DNA of 64,000 bases from the NCBI RefSeq assembly GCF_001952935.1, contig NZ_CP018319.1:857501-921500 (forward strand), written 5' to 3'. Origin of the DNA: Pseudomonas frederiksbergensis (GTDB taxonomy: Bacteria > Pseudomonadota > Gammaproteobacteria > Pseudomonadales > Pseudomonadaceae). Shown here piece by piece: positions 22,849 to 30,808 of this stretch (position 1 is the first letter of the stretch; each line of letters opens with the position of its first letter). Under the pieces are notes generated by a model. That model ran no database searches. It saw only the letters and a list, made by a program, of their open reading frames with translations, and was not told the DNA's origin. The position numbers and the translations under genes were made by a program.

Positions 22849-23184
22849 TTAAAGCAGTGTGATCGCGCTGCCGGAACCCGCGCGCTGCCATGGCAGGCCC
22901 AATACCAGGGCATGTAGTTGCTCGGTATCCAACTCCATTTCAGAGCCATGGCGAATGCCTGGCCAGTGGAACTTACCTTGGTTCAACCGGCGAGCAGCCA
23001 GCCAGATACCGAAGCCGTCATGCACCAGAACTTTCATACGAGTGGCGCGGCGGTTGGCGAACAGATAAGCACAGTGCGGTTTCGCCGCACCGAACACCGC
23101 GATCACTCTGGCCAGCGCAGTCTCGGTGCCTGCGCGCATGTCCATCGGCTCGGTGGCAAGCCAAATGGAGTCAATGCGGATCAT
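22849..23184 (-). CDS. tnpB: IS66 accessory protein TnpB
   Basis: A 111-residue protein starting MIRIDSIWLATEPMDMRAG, with the family signature AYLFANRRATRMKVLVHDGFGIWLAARRL and the tail HALVLGLPWQRAG. This is IS66 Orf2, needed for transposition but of unclear biochemistry. Its ATG overlaps the tnpA stop (ATGA), which selects this start over a longer frame. Confidence 0.93.
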   Translation of the reverse strand: MIRIDSIWLATEPMDMRAGTETALARVIAVFGAAKPHCAYLFANRRATRMKVLVHDGFGIWLAARRLNQGKFHWPGIRHGSEMELDTEQLHALVLGLPWQRAGSGSAITLL

Positions 23185-23513
23185 CGCAGCAGGTCTCGAA
23201 GAAAGTTTGCGCAGGCAGCAGCACTTTCGGTCGGCCAATTCACTTTGACGGCGCCGCGCGGGTGTGGAATTTCGAGACAGATCATGGCTGAGGTGACATC
23301 CAGTCGTGACGCCGACGACGGCAATGTCATCGGAATAAAGGCAGGTTGCACGACAACACTATTTTGCGATTGCAGCCGAATCCACTTATGGACGAGATTC
23401 GCGTTGAGGCTATGGCTCAGTGCGACATTGGCAATTGAAGCGCCAGGCTGGGCACACTCTTGAATGACCTGGGTCTTGAAGGACTTGGAGTAGGAACGGC
23501 GTTGTGGCTGCAT
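23181..23513 (-). CDS. tnpA: IS66 accessory protein TnpA
   Basis: A 110-residue protein starting MQPQRRSYSKSFKTQVIQEC. It has an N-terminal helix-turn-helix of the IS3/IS66 Orf1 type (ASIANVALSHSLNANLVHKWIRLQ). The remaining part, with RLDVTSAMICLEIPHPRGAVKVNWP, is typical of this subfamily. The longer frame adds twelve residues without support. Confidence 0.9.
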   Translation of the reverse strand: MQPQRRSYSKSFKTQVIQECAQPGASIANVALSHSLNANLVHKWIRLQSQNSVVVQPAFIPMTLPSSASRLDVTSAMICLEIPHPRGAVKVNWPTESAAACANFLRDLLR

Positions 23514-23618
23514 GAAATACCCGCTTAAAAGGCTGGAACTGGTGCCCACTTAAATTTAAGTGCACACCATGTCCTGGCTTCGAGGGGCTGGGTAGATGAC
23601 TTGGCCGGACGCATACAT

Positions 23619-24206
23619 ATGTCCCATCCTTTTTCTATAACAGTCTTCTCTCGTCACAAACTCGCCCTACATGCCCTTCTACTCGAAAACCAGGCTTGGT
23701 TTTGCGCTCGCGATATCGGGCGCTTGATGGGTATCCATCTGAGCGAACGCATGGTCAACAAACTCGACAAGGATCAGCGTCACGTTTTGTGGATTGAGTA
23801 TTTCCGGCAACCTGAGAAGCAACTGATGCTCAGCGAATCCGGCGTGTATGCACTGCTGGTGTATCACTACGTTCCGGGGAATCGATTGTTGCGTGAGTGG
23901 TTGACTCATCAGGTGGTGCCGGCCCTGCGCGACGCAGAACATTCAGGACATTCAGATCGCCCGATGCTGAGTTTGTTGGATTGGCCGGAAATGTCGTTGA
24001 GTTTGTTGCACTGGCAGGATGAAGGTTGGATTCGGCTTCGGGATATGCCGTACCTGTTGCACGATCAGCCGCAACGAATGGTGACGACAGTTAAGCCTTG
24101 GTGGCTGTGGTTAGTGCGAGGGTTCAGTCGTCGAAGCGTTCGATGGGTTAGGTGCTTTAGGTGCTGGGTTCATAGGATAGCTTGCGAGATCCGGAGCTAT
24201 TCGTAG
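23619..24206 (+). CDS. BRO-N domain (phage antirepressor-like) protein
   Basis: A 195-residue protein. From MSHPFSITVFSRHKLALHAL it shows the BRO-N/prophage antirepressor fold: WFCARDIGRLMGIHLSERMVNKLD, then LMLSESGVYALLVYHYVPGNRLLREWLTHQVVPALRD. This DNA-binding domain is found in phage antirepressors and in stand-alone bacterial proteins. The last ~30 residues are Trp/Arg-rich (WWLWLVRGFSRRSVRWVRCF) and low in similarity to anything I know. It stands alone immediately behind IS66, so I cannot name a target. Start chosen at the Met beginning the domain. Confidence 0.75.
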   Translation: MSHPFSITVFSRHKLALHALLLENQAWFCARDIGRLMGIHLSERMVNKLDKDQRHVLWIEYFRQPEKQLMLSESGVYALLVYHYVPGNRLLREWLTHQVVPALRDAEHSGHSDRPMLSLLDWPEMSLSLLHWQDEGWIRLRDMPYLLHDQPQRMVTTVKPWWLWLVRGFSRRSVRWVRCFRCWVHRIACEIRSYS

Positions 24207-24356
24207 ACCATCTTCGTAATCACTCAATATCGTCCGAGGGTTTCAACCCTCGGCAATTGTATGGATATCCAAATGTTGAGTGGTCAGGTACTAGAGGCTT
24301 CGGTCGTCTCACAAGTGAATCTCCCTAACTTTCCCGAAGACCTCCTTTTACACCAC

Positions 24357-25187
24357 CTAGCTGACGTTAACTAAATCGTCGAAAACCCAACGCCCATTGA
24401 GAAGGACCCTCAGTTGCTCAACGCTCAGTAACTGTTCGGATTTCCTATGAACAACAGCGTGGCAATTTGCACAGAGTGGGATCAAGTCTGTCGCAGGATC
24501 CACAACCTGATCCTCGTCAAATTCTGAAATTGGCTTCACGTGATGTACGTGGATAAATCCTTTTGCATGCGAGCCATATGCTTTCTCAAAGTCGAAATCA
24601 CAGGCTTTGCATCGAAGCCCATGAATTGCGATTGCCTGACGCCTAAGCTTTGGACAGCGCTCATACCTCACACCGTAATAGGTGATTTTTTTCCCTTCAG
24701 TCCCAATAATTCTCGTCTCAAACTCGTGTGTAATATCGATTGGGCTGAAGTCGTCGATCTGCTCTGGCTTCAGCACCGCATGAGAGGAGATGCCGTCAAA
24801 CACCGCCTGGTCAATTAACCGGACCCCGTTACGCCAGTAATTGCTCTTCAGCTTTACAGGAATGTGCTCGAGGTATTCCCCGTTTAGCTTGATCGGAACT
24901 GCAGATTCAAAACGTCTGTAGCCATCAATAACAGCGAACAAATCACCTTGCGTGCTGTTCTCATCCGCATAAACCTTTCCTATTCGAGCAACGCCAAAAT
25001 AATGAGGGTTGGTACTCAGACGCTGATCCGAAAAAGCCTTGTTTGTCATCTTCCCTTTGTAATACAGCACCGCCGTTCCTTCGGTAAGAATCGCTCGGTA
25101 CTGCTTCGGGAAGTGGTAACAGACTCCGGTTTCGTCGGCCCACTTCGATTCATCATTTTCGGCAATGACAGCTGGCATCCCACTCAT
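24357..25187 (-). CDS. HNH endonuclease with an unassigned N-terminal domain
   Basis: A 276-residue protein. The C-terminal half is a clear McrA-like HNH nuclease: LRCKACDFDF (zinc Cys193, Cys196), GFIHVHHVKPISEF (His215/His216) and DLIPLCANCHAVVHR (Asn241 and second Cys pair side). The first ~150 residues (YHFPKQYRAILTEGTAVLYYKGK ... YFGVARIGKVYADENS ... GDLFAVIDGYRRF) resemble PUA/EVE-like reader domains fused to such nucleases, but I only infer this. Such fusions can be modified-DNA restriction enzymes. It is A+T-richer than neighbours. A second Met three codons in has better RBS spacing (start 25178). Confidence 0.8.
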   Translation of the reverse strand: MSGMPAVIAENDESKWADETGVCYHFPKQYRAILTEGTAVLYYKGKMTNKAFSDQRLSTNPHYFGVARIGKVYADENSTQGDLFAVIDGYRRFESAVPIKLNGEYLEHIPVKLKSNYWRNGVRLIDQAVFDGISSHAVLKPEQIDDFSPIDITHEFETRIIGTEGKKITYYGVRYERCPKLRRQAIAIHGLRCKACDFDFEKAYGSHAKGFIHVHHVKPISEFDEDQVVDPATDLIPLCANCHAVVHRKSEQLLSVEQLRVLLNGRWVFDDLVNVS

Positions 25188-25437
25188 CCTCTTATCAGAG
25201 GCTGAAGACTACCAAATTTAAAGAAAACTCCTACATGATTGACGGTAAGGTCTCACAGCGAGCTCGAATCAGAAATTTGAGAGCGGTGTTGGCACATGCA
25301 TCATGCCTCCCCCCTCACAAGGCTATGACGCTGTCTGGAAAATGAAAACGTAGGCGCGACTGATCAGAATTACCAGGTGCGCCATCACGCGCCTCCCGCT
25401 ATTAATACCCTTCCCCACTCAAGGACCCGAGCACACC

Positions 25438-26427
25438 ATGAAATTCGACCTCGCCTACTGCCTCAGCCTCGACGACAAGCTGTCGATCTATGACGTGCGC
25501 GATCTCAATTTCGACGAAACCATGGATTTCGACTCCGCCAAAGAACACTTCCAATGCCCCAACGATGCCTGCCGTTTGGCCTTCGATGCGGCGAATGTGT
25601 TGACAACGTTCAACGCCAAAAACGTGAACTACGTGCGCACGCCGCACTTCAAGAACACGCCCAGCACCCGGCATGTTGTGGATTGTCCTTATGTCAGTCT
25701 CAAGGCGTCGGCGTCAGGTGTTGACGCGGACGGTGCGGAAACGGATGACAGTCGCGAGGAGCATTTCCCGTCGGAGTTGTTGCTGACGCGACGCGAGTAT
25801 GTGCGTAAGCCGTCGAACCCGGCGGTGGCGGCTGATGTGATGCGGGACGATCCGAAACCGCCTTCAACGGCCAGTGATGTCGAACACCCGAGTCGCGAAT
25901 CGGCACCGGACAAGACCAGTGTCTTCGCCCATCCGGTGGAGTGTTTTGTGTCGAACTTCGAGGACAAGGAGTTGCTCAAGCGCATGCCGCTTAAGATTGG
26001 CGAGCACACGGCGCCTTATGGGTCGTTCTTCAAGAAGATCGAGTATCTGCAGGACAACAAGGGGCTGATTTACTGGGGCAAGATCAAGGAGATCAAGGAT
26101 TACACCCAGAGCTTTCGCATCGATTTCGAACAGAAGGTCTGGTTCAAGCAAGCGGACGAGGCGAAGAAGAAGCCTTATTCAGTCAACGTTTACTTGAGCA
26201 AGAAGCTGATCGACAACTACCGCAAGCGCAAAGCGTTTCTGGAAGAGATCAAGCACGCCAGTGAGAGCGGGAAAGAGTTGTATTGCTTCTTTTATGGCGT
26301 GACGCCGGAGTTGAAACAGGTACCGAGCAAGAAAAACCCCGAGCAGACGTTCGGGGTGTTCAGCGCGAATATTGAGAACCTGGATCACTTTATTATTCGT
26401 GAGGCGCCAGGGTTGGCGAGTCAATAG
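25438..26427 (+). CDS. Conserved hypothetical protein with possible N-terminal zinc site
   Basis: A 329-residue soluble protein I do not recognise. The first ~85 residues carry CPNDACRLAF, then HFKNTPSTRHVVDCPY, a Cys/His spacing that could bind zinc. A low-complexity acidic and Pro-rich linker follows (about 95-165), then a Lys-rich alpha/beta C-terminal domain (CFVSNFEDKELLKRMPLKIG ... GLIYWGKIKEIKDYTQSFRIDFEQ ... YCFFYGVTPELKQVPSKKNPEQTFGVFS). AAGGA precedes the ATG. No operon partner; the next gene starts about 120 bases on. Confidence 0.7.
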   Translation: MKFDLAYCLSLDDKLSIYDVRDLNFDETMDFDSAKEHFQCPNDACRLAFDAANVLTTFNAKNVNYVRTPHFKNTPSTRHVVDCPYVSLKASASGVDADGAETDDSREEHFPSELLLTRREYVRKPSNPAVAADVMRDDPKPPSTASDVEHPSRESAPDKTSVFAHPVECFVSNFEDKELLKRMPLKIGEHTAPYGSFFKKIEYLQDNKGLIYWGKIKEIKDYTQSFRIDFEQKVWFKQADEAKKKPYSVNVYLSKKLIDNYRKRKAFLEEIKHASESGKELYCFFYGVTPELKQVPSKKNPEQTFGVFSANIENLDHFIIREAPGLASQ

Positions 26428-26544
26428 TCATTGGCTCACCCTGCTGGACGTCATTCTGAATTAAACCCTGTTTATAAGGTGGTCTTTGTAAGCTTATGGG
26501 GCATGATGGGCCGTAGTGCTTTCCCTGATGTCCAACACCGATGA

Positions 26545-27555
26545 GTGCCTTATCTTGTGTCAGTGATTCCCCTACTGGTCTGTGACGACTCCAACATGGC
26601 CCGCAAGCAGGTGTTACGGGCGCTGCCGGCGGACTGGCCGGTTTCGGTTACCGAGGCAGGTAATGGTCGCGAGGCAATGGAGGCCATACGCCGGGGTTTG
26701 GGGCAGGTGGTGCTGCTCGACCTGACCATGCCGGAGATGGATGGTTATCAGGTGTTGAGCGCCCTGCGCACCGAAGGGTTGAAGGCGCAAGTCATCGTGA
26801 TCTCTGGTGACATTCAGGAAGAAGCGGTGCGCCGCGTGCGTGAGCTGGGCGCGCTGGCGTTCCTGAAAAAGCCTTTCGACGAACACGAGCTGCGCCAGAC
26901 ACTCAGTCAGCTGGGGCTACTGACGGAACCCGGCCAGGCGTCGCTGGGGAGTCGTCCGGCCGCGAACACGGTCATCAGTTTTCACGATGCGTTCCGCGAA
27001 ACGGTCAACGTTGCCATGGGCGGGGCGGCCGCCCTGATAGCCCAGGTGTTGGGAGTCTTTGTGCAGTTGCCGGTCCCGAACGTGAACATCCTCGAAGTCG
27101 GCGAATTGCACATGGCCCTGACCGATGCCAGTAGCAGCCAGCAACTCACGGCCATCTGCCAAGGGTTTATCGGCAGTGGCATCGCCGGCGAAGCCCTGCT
27201 GATGTTTCACGACGCGGAAATCGCCGACATCGCGCAGTTGATGCAGCGTCAGAGCAGCGATTATTCGGACCTGGAAATGCTGCTGGACCTCTCCAGCGTT
27301 CTGATCGGTGCTTGCCTGTGCAGCATTGCCGAACAGATCGATGTGGTGTTTTCTCAAGGCCATCCGCAGATCCTCGGCCAGCACGCGGCCATCGATGAGC
27401 TGATCCGGGTCAATCACAAGCGCTGGAAAAAGACCCTGGCGGTGGAAATCAGCTACAGCCTGGAAGGGCATGATATTCGTTTCGACCTATTGTTGCTGTT
27501 CACGGAAGACTCCATCGAGCGGTTAACCCACAAACTCGCCTACTTGATGAACTGA
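26545..27555 (+). CDS. Response regulator with CheX/CheC-like output domain
   Basis: 336 codons from a GTG. Residues ~10-125 are a receiver domain: LLVCDDSNMARKQV with the acidic pair, VVLLDLTMPEMDGYQ with the phospho-Asp, VISGDIQ and FLKKPFDEHEL with the conserved Lys. The second half (FRETVNVAMGGAAALIAQVLGVFVQLPVPNVNIL ... DLEMLLDLSSVLIGACLCSI) resembles CheX/CheC phosphatases, without a strict E-x2-N catalytic pair that I can confirm. Start is uncertain; another GTG is four codons in. It ends three bases before the diguanylate cyclase gene, so the two likely form a signalling pair. Confidence 0.8.
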   Translation: MPYLVSVIPLLVCDDSNMARKQVLRALPADWPVSVTEAGNGREAMEAIRRGLGQVVLLDLTMPEMDGYQVLSALRTEGLKAQVIVISGDIQEEAVRRVRELGALAFLKKPFDEHELRQTLSQLGLLTEPGQASLGSRPAANTVISFHDAFRETVNVAMGGAAALIAQVLGVFVQLPVPNVNILEVGELHMALTDASSSQQLTAICQGFIGSGIAGEALLMFHDAEIADIAQLMQRQSSDYSDLEMLLDLSSVLIGACLCSIAEQIDVVFSQGHPQILGQHAAIDELIRVNHKRWKKTLAVEISYSLEGHDIRFDLLLLFTEDSIERLTHKLAYLMN

Positions 27556-27558
27556 GCC

Positions 27559-28512
27559 ATGAACGAGCCTATCGATCTGAACGAGTTTCACTGGTTGCTG
27601 GCGATCGTCCAGAGCATCGATGTCGGTGTGGTGGTGCTCGACCGCGACTACCACGTGCAGGTCTGGAACACCTTCATGGAGAACCGCTCCGGGGTGCAGC
27701 CCAAGGATTCCCACAATCAGAATTTCTTCAGTCTGTTTCCTGAAATCGACCGCCAATGGTTCAGCCGCAAGGTGGAAAGCGTCGCTACCCTGGGCACGCC
27801 AGCGTTCACTGTCTGGGAGCAGCGCCCGTATCTGGTGCGGTTCAAGAACTATCAGCCGATCACCGGCCAGGAAGAGTTCATGTACCAGAACACCACGCTG
27901 TTACCGCTGCGCTCCACCGACGGCAAAATCAACCATATCTGTCTGGTGATCTATGACGTCACCGACGTCGCCACCAACCGGCATCAGCTCCTGGCCGCCA
28001 ATGCGCAATTGCAGCAACTCTCCAGCACCGATCGGCTGACGGGCCTGTACAACCGCGGTCATTGGGAAGAAAGCCTGAAAGTCGCTTATGCCCGGCACCA
28101 GCGTTATGGCAATGCCACCAGCCTGGTGATGCTGGATATCGATCACTTCAAGCGGGTCAACGACACCTATGGTCACCAGGCGGGCGACAAGGTCATCGAG
28201 GAAGTCTCCAGGCTGATCCGCGAACATGTGCGCGAAACCGATGTGGCTGGGCGTTATGGCGGTGAAGAGTTCGGCGTGGTGCTTTCGGACACCGACAAGA
28301 CCGGTGCACAGGTTTTCGCCGAGCGTCTGCGTGAGGCAGTCGAAGGGCTGGAAGTTCAGCACAACGACCAGAGCATCCGTTTCACCATCAGCCTGGGGGT
28401 GGCCGACCTGAGCCAGCCCTCGACCAACTACGCCGACCTGATCGCCTGGGCGGACCACGCGCTGTTTGCGTCGAAGAAGGCCGGGCGCAATCGGGTGACG
28501 GTGTATGAGTAG
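27559..28512 (+). CDS. PAS-GGDEF diguanylate cyclase
   Basis: A 317-residue protein. Residues ~10-140 form a PAS fold (WLLAIVQSIDVGVVVLDRDYHVQVWN), and the C-terminal half is a GGDEF domain with DRLTGLYNRGHWEE, LDIDHFKRVNDTYGHQAGD and the active-site RYGGEEFGVV. An RETD five residues before GGEEF is the allosteric inhibitory site, so product inhibition by c-di-GMP is expected. It makes c-di-GMP from two GTP in the cytoplasm. It directly follows the receiver/CheX gene, suggesting that protein gates its input. Confidence 0.9.
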   Translation: MNEPIDLNEFHWLLAIVQSIDVGVVVLDRDYHVQVWNTFMENRSGVQPKDSHNQNFFSLFPEIDRQWFSRKVESVATLGTPAFTVWEQRPYLVRFKNYQPITGQEEFMYQNTTLLPLRSTDGKINHICLVIYDVTDVATNRHQLLAANAQLQQLSSTDRLTGLYNRGHWEESLKVAYARHQRYGNATSLVMLDIDHFKRVNDTYGHQAGDKVIEEVSRLIREHVRETDVAGRYGGEEFGVVLSDTDKTGAQVFAERLREAVEGLEVQHNDQSIRFTISLGVADLSQPSTNYADLIAWADHALFASKKAGRNRVTVYE

Positions 28513-28655
28513 ATAACATCCTCAACTCTGCGAAAGCGCCCGGCAGATAAGTAATTCAGCGTGGTGGTGAGAAACGAGCGCCTGCTCGCGGTAAAGAGCC
28601 GCGGAATATGGCGAAGCATCGTCCGGGAATCGATGAAAAACTACGTCGCCAGCAC

Positions 28656-29471
28656 TCAACTCAGGCACAGGCTGATCATTAGCAGCACCAACAAACCGAA
28701 ATACACCCGCGCATGCATTCGGTCCGGTATCCGCCCAATCCACGGCGTGGCCAACCGAATCCCCACCAGCGACCCGACCGTCAACACTGCAAACGCCAGC
28801 AGATCCACATAACCGACAAACCACCGCCCAAGATCAAACTCGGTAAACCCAGCCATGGCCATGTAAGTCAGTGTCCCGGCCAGCGCCACGGGCAAACTTA
28901 GCGGGTTGGCCATGGACGTCGCCTGGGACATGCTCAACCCACAACGCCGCAACAACGGCACGGTCATGACGCTGCCGCCTACGCCGAGAAACGTGGCGAT
29001 GGTGCCGATTCCTACACCGCCGCCAGACACTTCTGCCCTTCCCAATCGCCGTGGGATGGCGGTGTCTGGCGCTGTAAGAAAGCCGCGTCGCAACAGGCAA
29101 TCCGCGATGGTCACGCCCAGGTACGCGATGAAGGCATAGCGGATCATCTCGCCACTGGCCCACATCGCCGCGACGGCGCCGACTACCGCGCCCACGCCGA
29201 TAAACCCGCCCAACGGCCACAGGTAATGACGAATGAGATTACCGGCGCGGCGGTGTTTTCCGGTGGCGATCGCTGCGTTGACGATCATCACGCAGGTCGA
29301 GGTTGCCACAGCAATGTGCATCGCCGATTGGCTGACGGGGTCGTCTGTGCCGTGGCTGGTCATGAGCATGCGGTACAGCAATGGCACGACGACGAAACCG
29401 CCGCCGAAGCCGAACAGCACGGCGGTGATGCCGGTCATGCAGCCGAAGAGTGCCAGCAGAAGATAGAACAT
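28656..29471 (-). CDS. TauE/SafE-family membrane transporter
   Basis: A 271-residue integral membrane protein with about eight hydrophobic segments starting MFYLLLALFGCMTGITAVLFGFGGGFVVVPLLY. The internal duplication of the family is visible: FGFGGGFVVVPLL in the first half and FLGVGGSVMTVPLLRRCG in the second. Members move sulfite, sulfonates or other small anions; the substrate here is not evident. It is transcribed divergently from the AraC-type regulator at 29582, which may control it. Confidence 0.85.
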   Translation of the reverse strand: MFYLLLALFGCMTGITAVLFGFGGGFVVVPLLYRMLMTSHGTDDPVSQSAMHIAVATSTCVMIVNAAIATGKHRRAGNLIRHYLWPLGGFIGVGAVVGAVAAMWASGEMIRYAFIAYLGVTIADCLLRRGFLTAPDTAIPRRLGRAEVSGGGVGIGTIATFLGVGGSVMTVPLLRRCGLSMSQATSMANPLSLPVALAGTLTYMAMAGFTEFDLGRWFVGYVDLLAFAVLTVGSLVGIRLATPWIGRIPDRMHARVYFGLLVLLMISLCLS

Positions 29472-29581
29472 GGAGGTCGTCCGTTGGTTGAGAGCGGTCG
29501 ACGATAGAGCGATGCGCCTTGGCCTGCTTCAGCAAGTCAGCCAATAATGCTCGCGTTTACGCCAACCGCCGGGGCTGCTCG

Positions 29582-30349
29582 ATGCGCAATGTTTCGATTG
29601 ATCTGCTGGACCACACGCCACGGCCGGTGGTGGCCATCGGTACGGATTATTCCCACGGCCATTTGTTGCCTCGTCATACACATCGGCGGGCGCAATTGTT
29701 ATACGGCGCCACCGGGGTGATGCAGGTCAGCACCCACGACGGCAATTGGGTGGTGCCGCCGCAGCGGGCGGTATGGATTCCGGCGGGAGTGGCGCATGAG
29801 GTGCTGATGCTGGGGGTGAGCACGCGCAGTTTGTATATCGAGCCGGGGGCGGTGGATCTGGGGGATCGTTGTCAGGTAATCAGCGTTTCGCCGTTGATGC
29901 GGCATTTATTGATGGAGGCGGTGGAGATCCCGCTGGCGTATGACGAGTGCGGGCGCGACGGTACGCTGATCGGCTTGCTGCTGCACGAACTGGCGCGCAG
30001 CACTCACCTGCCGTTGCACATTCCCCTGCCCGTCGATGCGCGTCTACTAACGTTGTGCCAGGGCTTTGTGCAGCGGCCCGACGCTCATCAGTCGCCACAG
30101 CAATGGGCCGATCAGTTGCATATCAGCCTGCGAACTTTCAATCGCCTGTTCCGCCAACAGACGGACCTGAGCTTCAGCCAATGGCGGCAGCGGGCCTGCG
30201 TGGTGCTGGCGCTGGCGCGGCTGGTGGTGGGCGAACCGGTGACGCGCATTGCCCTGGATTTTGGCTATGACAGCCCGGCCGCGTTTTCCACGATGTTCCG
30301 CCGCGTGCTGGGACAGGCGCCAACGACCTGGCTGGACGGGACGCGATAG
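29582..30349 (+). CDS. AraC-family transcriptional regulator with cupin sensor
   Basis: A 255-residue protein starting MRNVSIDLLDHTPRPV. The N-terminal cupin is seen in HLLPRHTHRRAQLLYGATGVMQVS and VVPPQRAVWIPAGVAHEV. The C-terminal helix-turn-helix pair is WADQLHISLRTFNRLFRQQTDLSFSQWRQR and PVTRIALDFGYDSPAAFSTMFRRVLGQAP. It is divergent from the TauE/SafE gene, its probable target. A longer upstream frame lacks support. Confidence 0.88.
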   Translation: MRNVSIDLLDHTPRPVVAIGTDYSHGHLLPRHTHRRAQLLYGATGVMQVSTHDGNWVVPPQRAVWIPAGVAHEVLMLGVSTRSLYIEPGAVDLGDRCQVISVSPLMRHLLMEAVEIPLAYDECGRDGTLIGLLLHELARSTHLPLHIPLPVDARLLTLCQGFVQRPDAHQSPQQWADQLHISLRTFNRLFRQQTDLSFSQWRQRACVVLALARLVVGEPVTRIALDFGYDSPAAFSTMFRRVLGQAPTTWLDGTR

Positions 30350-30388
30350 AACCGATCAAAAAATGAGTTTGATTCCGGCTCAAAACAA

Positions 30389-30404
30389 CTGTACAAAAAC
30401 ACAG
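30389..30404 (+). promoter_or_regulatory. Candidate LexA (SOS) box
   Basis: CTGTACAAAAACACAG fits the gammaproteobacterial LexA box CTGT-N8-ACAG with an A-rich centre. It is 39 bases upstream of the ATG of the XRE-like gene, a usual position over a promoter. Confidence 0.65.
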
Positions 30405-30442
30405 TACATTTTGAATCAGCACTCTTGAGCCCGGAGAACACC

Positions 30443-30760
30443 ATGGCCTCTCTTGCGATGAAAATCACCCTGGAACGTATCGCCCTTTTCCAGTTCACCC
30501 CCGCGCATAGCGTTCAGGCCCGAGCGATGCTGGGTTGGAGTGTGGAGGAATTGTCTCGGGAATCCGGGGTTTCGGTGGACGCTATTCAGCGATTTGAGGA
30601 TGAACGCGATGTGCTGGATGTTACGCGGCTGGCGTTGGCTTATCGGTTTGAATCGGAGGGGTTGGTGTTCTTCCCGGGGTTCGCGCCGGGGCGAGGGATG
30701 AATGTGAAAGGGTCGACACCTGATCCGGTGGGGCGGGCGGATTATGCGATGGTTGAGTGA
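30443..30760 (+). CDS. Small XRE-like helix-turn-helix protein, probably SOS-regulated
   Basis: A 105-residue protein starting MASLAMKITLERIALF with GGAG seven bases upstream. Residues ~28-75 form an XRE/Cro-type HTH (ARAMLGWSVEELSRESGVSVDAIQRFEDERDVLD). The tail (LVFFPGFAPGRGMNVKGSTPDPVGRADYAMVE) is short and unusual. Similar HTH fragments occur as phage or plasmid regulators, but no phage genes are here. The LexA box directly upstream implies DNA-damage induction. Confidence 0.75.
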   Translation: MASLAMKITLERIALFQFTPAHSVQARAMLGWSVEELSRESGVSVDAIQRFEDERDVLDVTRLALAYRFESEGLVFFPGFAPGRGMNVKGSTPDPVGRADYAMVE

Positions 30761-30808
30761 GGTGTCGGCCCGGGCTGCTTGCAAGGAAAGCAGCCCGGCT
30801 TCATAACG

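Larger units (their letters stand above)
21187..23566 (-). mobile_element. IS66-family insertion sequence
   Basis: Three minus-strand genes in the order tnpA, tnpB, tnpC define the IS66 family. tnpA and tnpB overlap by four bases. Element ends are estimated from TGT at 21187 and TGCACA at 23566; I could not align terminal inverted repeats or an 8-base target duplication, so the borders are uncertain. A perfect 16-base palindrome CACTTAAATTTAAGTG lies at 23547-23562 near the upstream end. Confidence 0.85.

Noticed and set aside
21150..23600. Exact terminal inverted repeats and target duplication for the IS66 element
   Set aside because: TGT at 21187 and ACA at 23566 are compatible ends, but the following bases do not align and no 8-base direct repeat matches, so I give only approximate borders.
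24234..24253. Hairpin CCGAGGG-TTTCAA-CCCTCGG as a terminator after the BRO-N gene
   Set aside because: No T-run follows and the loop and stem are short; it may terminate weakly but I cannot support it.
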